This document shows, in pieces, positions 37,325 to 47,902 of a stretch of DNA of 64,000 bases. Each line of letters begins with the position of its first letter. Within the stretch, counting starts at the first letter, position 1. The stretch lies in contig FJUW01000066.1 in the NCBI GenBank assembly GCA_900074885.1, positions 51,018 to 115,017 on the forward strand, in the 5' to 3' direction. The translations under genes and the position numbers were made by a program. Under the pieces are notes generated by a model that worked only from the letters and a program-made list of their open reading frames with translations, searched no databases and had not been told where the DNA came from. The DNA is from Rhynchosporium graminicola (taxonomy: Eukaryota > Ascomycota > Leotiomycetes > Helotiales > Ploettnerulaceae).

Positions 37325-37690
37325 TCTTGGAATGTCATAAACTGATTTCGCGACATTATTAGTCCTTACTATTCTTGTACAGATATCCAACTTCAATCCG
37401 CAAGTTATATTAGTAAATGTCAGGGAAAATTTCCGGTAAATGAGTTCCGCATACAAAATGCAGTCCGTTTAATGAATGACAAGGAATGTCACGAAGTATT
37501 TTCATGACAACATTAGTCCCTTGTAGGGTTCCGGAGGTCAAACTGTAAATCCAATCATCGAATGTGATGAAGTAATTTCGTGACATTATTAGTCACTTGT
37601 ATTGATACCTGATTTCAGACTGCAATCTAATCATTGTATGTCATGAAGCATCTTCGCGACATGATTAGTCCTTCATTTGGGGACGATGCT
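37325..37690. repeat. Diverged minisatellite, about five units of ~76 bp, hairpin-containing
   Basis: Units begin near 37334, 37419, 37488, 37564 and 37640 (spacings 85, 69, 76, 76). The best-conserved core is GTCATGAAG, a short loop, then TTCGTGACA followed by TTATTAGTCCTTGTA. The two arms are inverted repeats, so each unit can fold into a hairpin. The second unit is the most diverged. Confidence 0.7.
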
Positions 37691-38244
37691 CAACGGTATT
37701 GAGCGATCTTTCATGAATTTCTTGCCAGTCCGGTATATTACTGCTCAGCTGCCGCTCAGCTGAGGCATGCCATGCCAGCCTCAAACCGGCGTCTTCTACA
37801 AACTTCACGTTCCTCTGAATCTAGGCTCTTTCCAGGGGCTAATTCGAAAGGTTATCAGTGATCAAGGAGGTCTCCTCATGAGACCCCACAACCCGATCGC
37901 CTGATGCGTCTGCTAGATACATTAACGACCACAGCGATTTCAGTTTAGTCCCGTTCATCTACAGCGCTTTGCCCGAATGTAGTACACATTCAAAAAGAAC
38001 ATGGGAAGAGGTCACTTTTGATTTTCAGAATGGGAGTGGCACGAAAGGACTATATTCAAACAGGAGCTAGATTCCTGAAGATTCCTAGATCACACTTCCC
38101 TCAAGCAGGGAACCAATTTAGCTAGCAGCTCTATTTGCAACCTGGGGAAGTGCAATCAGCAGCGCACCATGTTTCCGCATTTCCATACGCAGTGCATTCT
38201 GAACTTCCCCCGCACTATCTTGATAAGTATAAAGTTCTTCTCAC
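37691..38244. other. Unassigned GC-balanced sequence, 3' flank of the secreted-protein gene
   Basis: No gene recognised. GC-balanced, with none of the CA-to-TA skew of the surrounding transposons. Would hold the 3' UTR and terminator of the minus-strand gene that ends at 38245. Confidence 0.4.
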
Positions 38245-38536
38245 TCAAGGGAATGTACATACAAAGCTCTTTATACCATTTCTCCTGTGGCCACAAGGAA
38301 AGTCCGCATTTCTAGTGTGGCAATAGTCGTGATGTACAGCAAATCCACCTTCTTCTTTGATGAGTTCCACACAAGTCTATTCGCGTCAGAGGGTTATTAC
38401 TCCGTACTTCAGAGGGGGTTTTGCTTACGCCAGCACACCCATATGGTGCAGGACAACCGTCATCTGCACCACGGATTTCAATCGGATTGGCAAATGTGAG
38501 CCAAAGAGGCAAGAAAGCTAAAGCGATGAGCTTCAT
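38245..38536 (-). CDS. Small secreted cysteine-rich protein, effector candidate (two exons)
   Basis: Exon 1 runs 38536-38429 and exon 2 38376-38245, separated by a 52-bp intron (38428-38377) with GTAAGC donor, CTGAC branch-like site and TAG acceptor, phase 0. Splicing removes the in-frame stop after exon 1 and gives a 79-residue protein ending at TGA. Residues 1-16 (MKLIALAFLPLWLTFA) are a textbook signal peptide with likely cleavage before NPIEI. The mature part of about 63 residues has six Cys at precursor positions 28, 34, 38, 55, 64 and 76, enough for three disulfides. The upstream region has a CATATAAT box near 38649-38660, a CT-rich tract, and A at -3 of the ATG. No RIP-type stops. Size, secretion signal, even Cys number and location in an island among RIP-mutated transposons are hallmarks of fungal effectors. 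Family not recognised; expression unproven. Confidence 0.7.
38440..38446 (-). other. Double-cysteine N-terminal segment of the mature secreted protein
   Basis: The exon 1 end encodes DDGCPAPYGCAG; the third Cys (GTC) is created next to the splice junction. This Cys-spanning junction makes the intron call testable, since reading through the intron would lose Cys 3 to 6. Confidence 0.45.
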
Positions 38537-38700
38537 AGTTGAAGACGAGAAGATTTCTGAGCGGTGTCAAGTTGTTGAACGTGGTGTAATAGATGTAGAT
38601 TTCGCTGGTGATGCCAGTCGATGGAGGGTGAAAGGAGGCAGTCAATGGATTATATGTACCTCGTAGAGCTTGTCTTTAATATAGCTTCGCTCCCGGCACT
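38537..38700 (-). promoter_or_regulatory. Putative promoter and 5' UTR of the secreted-protein gene
   Basis: Reading toward the ATG on the minus strand: TACATATAATCC at about -115 to -125, then a pyrimidine-rich CCTCCTTTCACCCTCC stretch, several CACC/CAAC motifs, and CTTCAACT immediately before ATG. This layout is common in filamentous-fungal promoters. Inference from motif order only. Confidence 0.4.
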
Positions 38701-39399
38701 GTCCCATACTCCTAACTTATTTACTGGTAGGTAAGGAAGTGCTCCCAACACGTAGGGCTAGTTATGGGCTAGAGAGCCCCAGCATTATAGTTCGTATCAG
38801 GTATATTATGTGGCAGGGATGATGGAGGTAAAGTAAATGAGGGTGGCCACGGATTTCTGCTTTCTGTTCCGTTGCTACTTCGCAAAGTACGTGGCCTAAT
38901 AAATGTAGGTTTTCTGCCTGTGCTACTTCGAAGTATGTCTATATATCAAACAAGGGACCTACAGCCAATAACCTGACGATTTGACAGCACTCACTTTCCC
39001 GTTTTGTTTGGAGTGTGTGTGGCAAGGCGCACGGGTAGAGAACCTATATTTATTACAGCCTGTGCGGAGCACGAAGTATACAGTTGCTCACTTGGTGGGA
39101 CTATAAATTATACAGTAGTCCATAAATCTGCTGTATATTATTGGTCAGGCTCTTAGACCTCGAGACTATAGTGAACAACAAATCTGCCCTGCAAAACTAT
39201 GGAAATTGCAAGAGGCCAATGATAAAGCTGAAATCTGTAATTTTCAATAGGACCGAGGGGCAGAAATCCGTCGTCATCCTCTTTACTTCGTACCATCGTA
39301 CAGGCTGCACTTGGCCATATCCTTGACATACTTGGGAAAATGAAAAGCACGAGATCGCCAGATAATTACTCATGGTCCCCTGGTTCTGCAGAAGTACTT
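38701..39399. other. Unassigned GC-balanced sequence
   Basis: No gene recognised. Short open stretches on both strands (for example 39141-39350) overlap each other antiparallel and lack codon bias. A CTACTTCG-AAGTA motif recurs around 38875-38935. Confidence 0.35.
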
Positions 39400-39551
39400 G
39401 GTAGGTAGGGTAAATAAACCCCTACCCTGTAGAATGGTTCTAGTAGACTCTGGCCCACAAGTAGACTTATTCTGGTCATACGATTGGGCGTTGGCCCTTG
39501 AGGAGGCTCCCTGCGATAAAGACAGGGTAAGGGTTTATTTATCCCAACCAC
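39400..39551. mobile_element. MITE-like element with ~28-bp terminal inverted repeats
   Basis: The left end (39402-39430, GTAGGGTAAATAAACCCC then TACCCTGT) is the inverted complement of the right end (39522-39550, ACAGGGTAAGGGTTTATTTA) with few mismatches. About 150 bp in all, with no coding capacity. Each end is itself a hairpin (GTAGGG, a TAAATAAAC loop, then CCCTAC). Overlapping open stretches are shadows. Target duplication not resolvable by eye. Confidence 0.65.
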
Positions 39552-39949
39552 GAGTAGACAGACAGGGAATTAACATTTATTCGGCCACGTACGCAAAGTA
39601 TACTTCCTGGTTTGCTAGCGCTTTGAATACTTAAATTACCTCGGTCCTTGGGCAGGGAAGATAAACTAGACGTGAAACTTCAAAGACTGCTTGTATAAGA
39701 CTGTCACGTAACTTTGCGTTGTTTGTGTTGTAGCTATAACAAAAAGGTCTCTTTTCTACCTAGAGACATGACCCACTGTTTCACTTGGCAAATCCAAATG
39801 CTTGGCATCGTATTTTAGACCTTTGTGTTATATGCCTTATACATGATTTGTTTGAGCAATTTCCTTGAAGTAAAACTTCATTCAGCTACTCGGATGAATT
39901 AAGTTTCAATAACATTCGGGCAAATGGGCTGGACAGACTCGAATACTGA
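39552..39949. other. Unassigned spacer
   Basis: About 400 bp between MITE and MULE; no gene or repeat recognised. Confidence 0.35.
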
Positions 39950-40036
39950 TGGCCACAGCTAAATCCCCATATGGGAATAGCTAAATCCCCATACACTAAA
40001 ATTCTAGTAAATTGGCGACTACATCTAGAGGCTTAG

Positions 40037-40064
40037 CCCTCTAGTACAAATTTGTACTAGAGGG
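40037..40064. repeat. Perfect 28-bp palindrome in the MULE subterminal region
   Basis: Arms CCCTCTAGTACAAA and TTTGTACTAGAGGG are exact inverted complements with no loop. The same block, decayed, is in the MULE fragment at about 34740-34770, so it belongs to the element. Possible binding site or cruciform. Confidence 0.85.
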
Positions 40065-40166
40065 CATAGGCCACTTATACATAATGAAACCTTTCATAAT
40101 AACCTAATTACCCCTAAGGCTGAGGATCATAATTGAGGCCAAATTGAGGCTATTCAGAGACTCTAA

Positions 40167-42329
40167 CACGTCAACGTACTACTACTACTATCTCTTCTCA
40201 ATACTATAGCTTCTGAGCCTCAAGCCTATAGCCCTGCGCCCCCTAAAGCAATTTATAGTAATATTACTACGGGATTTGCTACTCTACAAGCACATGCAAA
40301 GGCTCACAGATATGCCTTTACTCACCAAGATACTAAGCTATTCCGTGCGCTATTTATCTGCGACCGAGCAGGTAAATATAACCCAAAGGGGAAGTCATCT
40401 AATATATACCCCTCCAAGAGACGCAAGAATACCGGTTCAAAGAAGTACAGTTATCAGATAAGAGTCTATCTCTTAAAAGATAGAGCTTCGACAGAAGTAC
40501 AGTAGAAACTGAAGGTCTTAGAAGCTATATATAATCATGCAGCATCTACAGACTCTATAGCGCACCCAGCACACAGAATTACGTCTATTACGGCAGAAAC
40601 CCGTATAGCTATTAGCTCTCTAGCTAAAGCCGGTATATCAAACGCTCAGATACTCTCTGCCTTACGGGAAGAGACCCCAGGTGCTAGTATCTTATTACTT
40701 TCCAAAGATATCTCCAATCTAGTACAAATAGAGCGCAAGAGAGAGCTAGGCGGAAAGACGCCGATTCAGTAGCTTATAGAGGTATATATCTTAAGAGGTT
40801 TTCATTTCTATTACTTATAATTACAGGAACTCCAAATAAACAGCTTCTCCCCTCAATTCTACCCTCAAACTAGCCCGTTAGAACGACTATTCTTCATACA
40901 CCCTACCTCTATTCGACTCTAGAAACAACACTCAGATATCTTACTACTCGATTATACATACAAAACCAATCGATTCAATATGCCGTTACTGAATATTTAT
41001 AGTATTACAGGTAATAATATAGTTATTCAGCTTAGGTTAGTCTTTCTTTCAGGGGAGACTGAAAGAGACTATACATAGGCGCTACTACAACTAAGAGATC
41101 TGATAGCTTAGCACATGATTCAAGAGCTAATTTCTATTATAATAGATAGGGAATTAGCTCTGATTAAGTGTATTAAGATATTATTCCCATCTACTCGCTA
41201 TCTCCTCTACCGGTAGCATATTAATATAAATATACTTGCAAAAACTAAGAAGTACTTCCCTAAGCTAATTAAAGGTACTACTAGAAACTAGGAACGCTAC
41301 CCTACTTTTAAAGTATTTCTAAGCTCCTGGAATATACTACTTACTAGTACTACAGAGGAGGCGTTTAATACTACTCTCCTGGAATTCCGTTCCCAATTTC
41401 CAGCAGGTACTACAAGCTACTATAAGAGTACATAGCTACTTTAGAAGGAGAAGCTTATAGCCTTTTGGACAGACCAATCATACCACTTTAGAATCATAGT
41501 TACTAGTCCAATTGAAGGTTACTATACTACTTTAAAGCTATATTTACAGCGTAGGCATACTAATCTTAGGGGAGTATTCCTCAAATTACAGCTTTTTTAG
41601 ATAGCTCAACAAGCCGGGATATCTTCAGTTATTGCCCAATAGCAATTACGGCCCCGGCACAATACAAATATACCTATTTTAGCTGCAATTCTTCCATATA
41701 TTTATACCCGGGCTCTCTAGAAAATCGTATAAGAATCTAGTAAGCTCCCCTCCAAAGGGCCCCCACCTGATAGCTATACTTATACTATATAGTAAGCCTT
41801 TAGTCTACTATACCTTCATACTCTCTAGAAGCAGCAATAAGAAGGTAGTTATATCCAGTTAAGTAATATTCATTACTACTAGTACTACGACAAGCCTAAA
41901 TCAGTATACTCTGCTCCCCTAGCTCCTCTACCTCTCCTGAATCCATTAAAGGTCAAAGGTAAAGGGAGACTAAAAAGTGCGCTAAGAGGTAGAGTAGCAC
42001 CTTCAAATACTCGCCGAGAGCCTTCATTATTTGAACTACCCTCAAGCTCTACCCCTGTATCACTTAGGCAGCCTTCTACTATACAAAATTGCATATCATC
42101 GACTGCAATAGCTATGCAGAGGCTTAAGGGTAGGCATCAAGATAGCTATGAACCCGGTACACGGAGGGAGAGAGGGTATATGCATAGCATATCATCAATC
42201 TATCATTCAGATAGTACTATAGATACTACTACAGCTAGTGAAATGTCGATTCAGAGGGATATAATTAGAGGGATAGAGGTATATACCCAGGATACAGAGG
42301 GTAAAGATAATTTTGATGATTTTGCATAA
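40167..42329 (+). pseudogene. MULE transposase, lightly degraded
   Basis: One frame across two exons. Exon 1 (open from about 40167 to 40781; true start not certain, no in-frame ATG seen) carries an N-terminal FAR1/GCM1-like zinc-binding region in which one Cys and one His appear as Tyr. A 45-bp intron (40782-40826, GTATAT to ACAG) follows in phase 0. Exon 2 (40827-42329) holds the MULE catalytic domain: Asp in LLLDYTYK (40950), Asp in IIDREL (41145), Glu in SPIEGYY (41514), and the CRWH-like YRWHI block near 41205. The C-terminus is an acidic tail ending DNFDDFA. Stops are few and nearly all TAG at expected Trp/Gln positions. About 700 codons, normal for fungal MULEs. Confidence 0.8.
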
Positions 42330-42466
42330 TAAGGGAGAGCTAGCGATACACTATATATAATTATACACCTAATTTTTAGTAGTAATAAATACACCCATCA
42401 TTTTCAGCTCGCCTAGTTAGTATATAGGGATTTAGCTATTCCCGTATGGGGATTTAGCTATGGCCA

Positions 42467-44168
42467 TACTGATTAGTACGAACTTGGAATAAGCTTTTAC
42501 TGATGTAACAACTATGAAGGTATCTCCGAAGCCAATAAACTATATCTAATTCCGATGATATCCCCTGAAGGCTATACTAATAGATATGTCTCGTATCGAT
42601 GTCATCAGGAGCTTCGTATTATCCTGATCCGTTACGTAATACACTCAGATGCTAGCTTATCGACTGCGGGAGCGAAGCATGAAATCTGGATCCGCTATAC
42701 AAATCAAGGGAAGTATGCCTCATACAGGCTCCTTTAAATGTAGATTCGACGTTCGTGCGCACTCTATCATCAAGAAAAGCAATATAATTCAGCTTTAAAG
42801 AGGATTATTCCTTATTTGATATTCGCCTTTCGAATAGAGCTCTATATATGTATGCTAAATTTTCAGCTTTCTAATCAATATAAGAACCATTGCAGTACGC
42901 TGTTTTTTATGAGTAAATATAGAGATGTCAATTTTATGTTTATTAGGCTAAGTACGAAGTATTCGTCTCTAGACGCGGTATCGTATCGCTAGGTAGTATA
43001 ACATAGCGTGCTTGCAGACCGCCGTCTCGAATAACGTTGAATAGCCTTAAATCTATCGTTCTGCTTCTAGACTTCCTATCGTCCACGATAATAATAGCCT
43101 CGTCTATTGTATCTAATATCTCCAAGTCGAGCAAGCTGTCCTCGAATGCTCGATTATCCTTCTAGTGATGCTTCTGCAAACGAGACACTAATGCTACCTT
43201 CAATCTCGCTATAACCATGAAGCTATGTGCGATACGTCCTCGGTGCTATATACGATAGAGCGTGGTGTTCGTCCTAGAGTGCGAAGGTTAGTAGTTAGAT
43301 AAGCAGGGACGCTATCACTCACTAGGTTAAGTCTAGTAATCTTTATAAGTTAGTGGTGAAGAAAAGCACGAAGTGGATAAATACACTTAGGTGTTGGAAT
43401 TTTTCGTTGAGTTATCAGCCGAAGGCGACTAAAACTAGAGCAGGTAGGTATCCACGTGATATCACGACTGGAGATTCAGCGGTTAAGAAAATAGAGATCT
43501 TAGGAGAACTTTAGTTAAGAGCTAGCTTTAGGCTCGTAATAGAAAGGTTATACTGGATTAGCATAACGGTGCTATTAGTCTTACGACACTGTAATATCTA
43601 CACAAGATCGTAATAAATAGTATAGTATCACGGGATAGAGTACTGAATACGCGTTTTTAATCATATGCTCGCTTTAAAGTTCTATGAAAGTCTGAGGAAT
43701 TTTTAAGCTTCCTCTCGATTCCTCGCGCGATATCTTATATCTGTAAATATCGTTTAAAGCTAAGCGAGGTAATAAGGTTATTCGCTAGTATAAGATATTA
43801 GCTCTCTTGCTATTAGTAAGTGACTTTATAACCTACTACTTTCACGGTATCAAGACCTGCTGAACGCATATATTAACCGACCAGGCAAATTCTTAAACGC
43901 TAGTATTCGTGATATTCTAATAAAATACTCGGACTACGCATAAAGCGAATACGTTAACCTATACCAGAGCACGAGATATTAAGATAATACGAATAGCTTT
44001 ACGCCAAGTGATATCGATATAGCGAAATAATACTACGCGGTTCAGTTCTTAGTCTTGCCCTTGTAATTAAAATAACTAAGAAGAAATATTAATTTAACGA
44101 TTATTCGTTTAGCCGGACCTTATGAAATAGTCCCGTGAAACCTATCTACGTAGATTAGTATGTCTTTT
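42467..44168. other. Unassigned intermediate-GC region
   Basis: No retroelement signature. Apart from the degenerate frame at 42943-43260 I see no supportable gene. The open stretch 42555-42737 lacks any domain or splice context. Confidence 0.3.
42943..43260 (-). pseudogene. Degenerate unknown protein fragment
   Basis: The minus-strand frame reads about 105 codons with one or two substitution stops. Recognisable stretches: AHSFMVIARLKVALVSRLQ, EILDTIDEAIIIVDDRKS, LFNVIRDGGLQARYVILPS. The charged, balanced composition looks protein-like rather than random. Family not recognised. A stop follows at 42943. Could be the remnant of a host gene or of a DNA-transposon protein. Confidence 0.3.
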
Positions 44169-44660
44169 TGTTGGATTTGTAACCAGTACCTTGGTCAGTT
44201 TACTAGTACCTTGGTCAGTTTTGCCTGCACTGGCATACACACCCTGTACCTTGTCAGTACATGGTTTTAGTACCTGGTTTAGTACCCCGCGCATATACCT
44301 TATTATACCTGGCACCTACACCCTGTACCTTGTCACCAGCCTGTACCTTGCATACTCTATTAGAGTTACCATGAAGGTTCTCGATAGAGTTCTACTACTC
44401 TCTAGTACGTATATCGTACTTCTAGAGGTTTCTACTGACGTACTACTGACGTAGTATGATTCTACGGTATACGTATCTTCTTCTATGGAGTTCTGTATTA
44501 CGTAGTATAGAATATTCTAGAGAGCTCACATAGCTATATAAGTAGCTAGAATCTCTCCTATAGTTAGCTCTCTTCAAGCAAGCAAACAAAGCAAGTCAAA
44601 TTAATCACCTATTATTCTGTTATTCTGACCTTCGGCCGATTTCCACCCTCAATTTTCATA
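44169..44660 (+). repeat. Copia-2 LTR (isolated)
   Basis: 492 bp, TGTTGGATTTGTAACC to AATTTTCATA. Preceded by unrelated intermediate-GC sequence (flank CTTTT) and followed by Gypsy-B RT (flank TCCCT), so there is no target duplication and no Copia interior. It sits at a rearrangement junction rather than a simple solo-LTR site. The open stretch 44191-44454 is LTR-internal. Confidence 0.85.
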
Positions 44661-47648
44661 TCCCTACCTGATTCCCTTAATCGATAAGATAATAGCGAGA
44701 ATCTCTAAGGTAAAGATCTTCACGAAAGTTAATACTTAATAAGCTTTTAATAAGATATATATATCAAAGGACTTAAAGGATTATATTACCTTTCGCACCT
44801 GATATAGCACGCATAAGTATAAGGTACTTCCCTTTGGACTCACTAATAGCTTAGTTACTTTTCAATATTTTATTAATAATATATTAATAGAGCACTTAGA
44901 TAACTTCTACTTAGCTTACCTTAATAATATCTTAATATATTCGGATTCGCAAGTAAAGTATAATATCTATATTCGTAAGGTTCTTAAGATTCTATAAGCT
45001 TATAGTCTTTAAGCTAATATTAAGAAGTCTGAATTTAGTATTACTCGTACGAAATTCCTTAGCTTTATTATTAGAGTTAATAGAATCGAAGTCGACCCCG
45101 AGAAGATCGAAGTTATTAAGAACTAAGAATACGCTAATAATATCCGAGGTATATAAAGTTACTTTAGTTTCTATAACTTCTACTATCGATTTATTAAAGA
45201 TTATAGTAATATTTATCGCTCTCTTACTTTCCTTATTAGGAAAGATATCCCTTTTCGCTTTAGAAGCGAGTATTAGAAAGCTTAGGAGCGCTTCTATTAA
45301 GCTCTTTAGTTAGCTCTGATTCTATATTACTACGATCTCTTTAAGGAAACTAGACTTAAAACTGACTTTTCTAATAAAGTAGTAGTTAGTATACTCTTAT
45401 AACTCTTAGATAATAGTATATTTTATCTAATTAGTTTCTTCTTAAAGATTATAATTAATACGAAGCTAAATTACTTAATATATAATAAAGAGCTCTTAGC
45501 GATCTTTTATTCTTTTTAATAATATAAGCTTAAGCTACTAAGTATATAGAAGATAATCTACGTCTATATAGATTATTATACCTTAGAGTATTTCATAATA
45601 ATAAAGGACCTGAATATATAGTAAGCGAGATAAGCTAAATTCTTTACTTAATTCTACTTTAAGATTATATACTAAATAGGGATTATAAATACTCTAGCTA
45701 ATACGCTATCCCGCTATAATCAGGACCTCTCTCCGCTAAAAGCTAGAAAGTACGCACTTCAGAACTAATAGCTAATCCTAAATAATAAGATTAGTAATAA
45801 AGTACTTTAAGACCTCTAGGACTTACTTATAATTACCAAGTTCTATTACGAGATTTCCCTAATAGGAACTCTTAAGACTATCCTATAAGCTGAAACCTAA
45901 TACTCCGGCTTACTAGTAGAATTACCTACGAGTAAAGACAAAGAGTTCCTTATAAGGGAAGCTCCTAATACTACTACTATAGTTACTTACGATATCGAGA
46001 ACTATAATATTATCGACTAAGTCTTTTCAGCTAATAAGGAGTCTCCGGAGCTAGAACCTCTTTAGGAGGAGATAAGATAGAAGTATCCTGATTATTAGTT
46101 AATCCGCGGAAAGCTCTTCTTTTAAAGGTATTTAGAAGTCCCTATCGAGCTTCTAGAGCTACGAATAGCACTTATTTACTATATTTATACGAAACTATAA
46201 GTAGTATATACTAGGAATACGAAAGTTAAGCTACTTCTTAGTTATAGCTACTACTAGAGGGGTATAATAGCGGATATTATACGCTATATTACAAATCATA
46301 GCTATATGCAGATAAAAGCGAAAAGAGATAAGACCCTTAAGTTCCTCTATCCTTTACTAATCCTAGTATAACTTTATTAGTACCTGATAATAGATTTCAC
46401 TAAGTTACTATTAGATAAGGGTAGCTTCGACGCTATATTCGTAATTATAGATAGATTATTAAAGAAACTAATATCTATTCCTTACTATAAAACGATTATA
46501 GCTAGATAGATAGCTAAGCTCTTTACTGTCTACTAGAGCTATTACTTTAGTATATCTAATTCGATTGTTTCGGATTGTAGACTAAAGTTTATTTCGAGCT
46601 TCTAGAATAAGTATTATTATATCCTTAGTACGAAAGTTAAGCTAACTACTACGTATAACCCGAATATCGATAGCTAGACCGAGATTATAAACTAATAGAT
46701 TAAGTAGAGATTATATCTTTTCTATACTTACTATTAAGATAACTAGAGCTTACTACTCTTAGTAATAGATATCGCGTAGCTTATACTTCCTTATAAGTTA
46801 CTTAGTAATATATCTCTATTTTAGCTACTTAATAGCTATAAAGTAAGAACTTCCTAAGATCTTATTAATCTAATACCTCTAGTAACTATTACCGAGGCTA
46901 TTAATCCAGAGAACGCTCTTTATATAGCTACTCGGATAATAGCCGCTACAGATTTCGCTAAATCCTCGCTTAAGAGTTAATAGGATAAAATAGAACGCCT
47001 AGCTAATCGTAATCGCCGCGAGGTAGATTAGAACGTTAGAGATAAGGTTATAGTTTCTATAGTAAATTAGAAAATGGATAGACCTTCTGAGAAGCTCTCC
47101 GATAAATAATATAAGCTAGTAGAAGTACTAGAAAAGGTAGGGGAGAGTTAGAAGCTTAAGCTACTAGAGGAATAGTAAATCTACTCTATTTTCTACTTAT
47201 ACTCGCTATATAAGTATACCGAAAACCTACTACTAGGATAGGTACGATAAGCACTAGCACTAATTCAGCTACTTCCGGAGTAAGATAAGTAGGAGATCGA
47301 AACTATCTTAAGCTTAAGTGTCTCTCGTAGTACTTTATAGTACTAAATCAAATAGATAAGAGCTAACGATAATCTTGAATAGTACTCTTACTTAAACGCT
47401 ATAATAGCTCCTCACTTACTTAAGCGTTTCTACCTGCGATACCTAGTAGTAAAAGGACTACTACGACTCCTCCTGAAGTAGTTAGAGGCGTATAATAATA
47501 GTATTAACAACTATAGCGAATTAGAGGACGATATACCTATAATAGCTACTACTTATATATAGTTCTTTAAGAGAGAGGGAGGGAAGTAGCGTTTTTACCG
47601 AATTTTTCAAGCTTCGAGGATAAAGCCTTTCTCAGAAGGGGGAAGTAG
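44661..47648 (+). pseudogene. Gypsy-B pol (RT to integrase), 5'-truncated
   Basis: Starts inside RT (PLIDKIIARISKVKIFTKV). The active site reads Y-L-N-N-I-L (44917-44934), both Asp changed to Asn. RNase H follows (TRLKTDFSNKVV, about 45340-45400). Integrase with catalytic blocks (IIDFTKLL, FVIIDRLLKK, VSDCRLKF, YNPNIDS) spans about 46250-46700, then a GPY/F-like and C-terminal segment to about 47620. Polypurine AAGGGGGAAGTAG precedes the LTR. Gag and protease are absent. Unlike Gypsy-A, -C and -D, pol runs right up to the 3' LTR with no antisense frame. Confidence 0.8.
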
Positions 47649-47902
47649 TATTACGGTCTATACTATAATAGCCTCAGGCTCCTATAATACACGGCTTCAG
47701 GGTCCTAGGTATTATAGTAAGTAGGACTAGCGGAATGCGGTTAGTGCGTACTAGAGGATGATTAGTTAGTATAGCCCTACGGTTATACCTAGAGAGAGAG
47801 TCGAGAGTAGAAACTTCCTCTCTATCTTTTCTTCCCTTTACTTAGCGCACCCTTAAGGGCGAATACAAATCGTTATCGACTCCCTGTGCCTCTACCGTAA
47901 TA
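47649..47902 (+). repeat. Gypsy-B 3' LTR
   Basis: 254 bp, TATTACGGTCTATAC to CTCTACCGTAATA. Same family as the solo LTR at 29640-29870 but about 23 bp longer in the first third. Followed by Gypsy-C RT sequence, so Gypsy-B inserted into a Gypsy-C copy. Confidence 0.85.

Larger units (their letters stand above)
39956..42460 (+). mobile_element. Mutator-like DNA transposon (MULE)
   Basis: 2.5-kb element with terminal inverted repeats of about 45 bp (39956-40000 and 42416-42460). Each repeat contains the motif AGCTAAATCCCCATA twice, separated by a GGGAAT spacer; these are probable transposase-binding sites. Flanks are TGGCCA on both sides (39950-39955 and 42461-42466). Because that hexamer is palindromic, target duplication and repeat end cannot be separated with certainty. 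It encodes one transposase. Much less RIP-damaged than the retroelements. Confidence 0.85.

Noticed and set aside
37241..37456. 71-codon minus frame with four Cys
   Set aside because: Overlaps the minisatellite and its flank, has no signal peptide and no plausible intron structure.
37334..37690. CRISPR-like array
   Set aside because: Units are adjacent and diverged, without constant repeat plus unique spacers; eukaryotic context. A minisatellite is the better description.
38287..38499. Plus-strand frames at 38135-38326, 38287-38499 and 38421-38666
   Set aside because: Opposite-strand shadows of the secreted-protein gene and its flanks; none has a signal peptide or splice sites.
39398..39634. 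78-codon frame and its antisense partner at 39366-39551
   Set aside because: Produced by the inverted repeats of the MITE.
41885..42094. Minus-strand 69-codon frame
   Set aside because: Antisense to the C-terminal part of the MULE transposase, which reads through on the plus strand.
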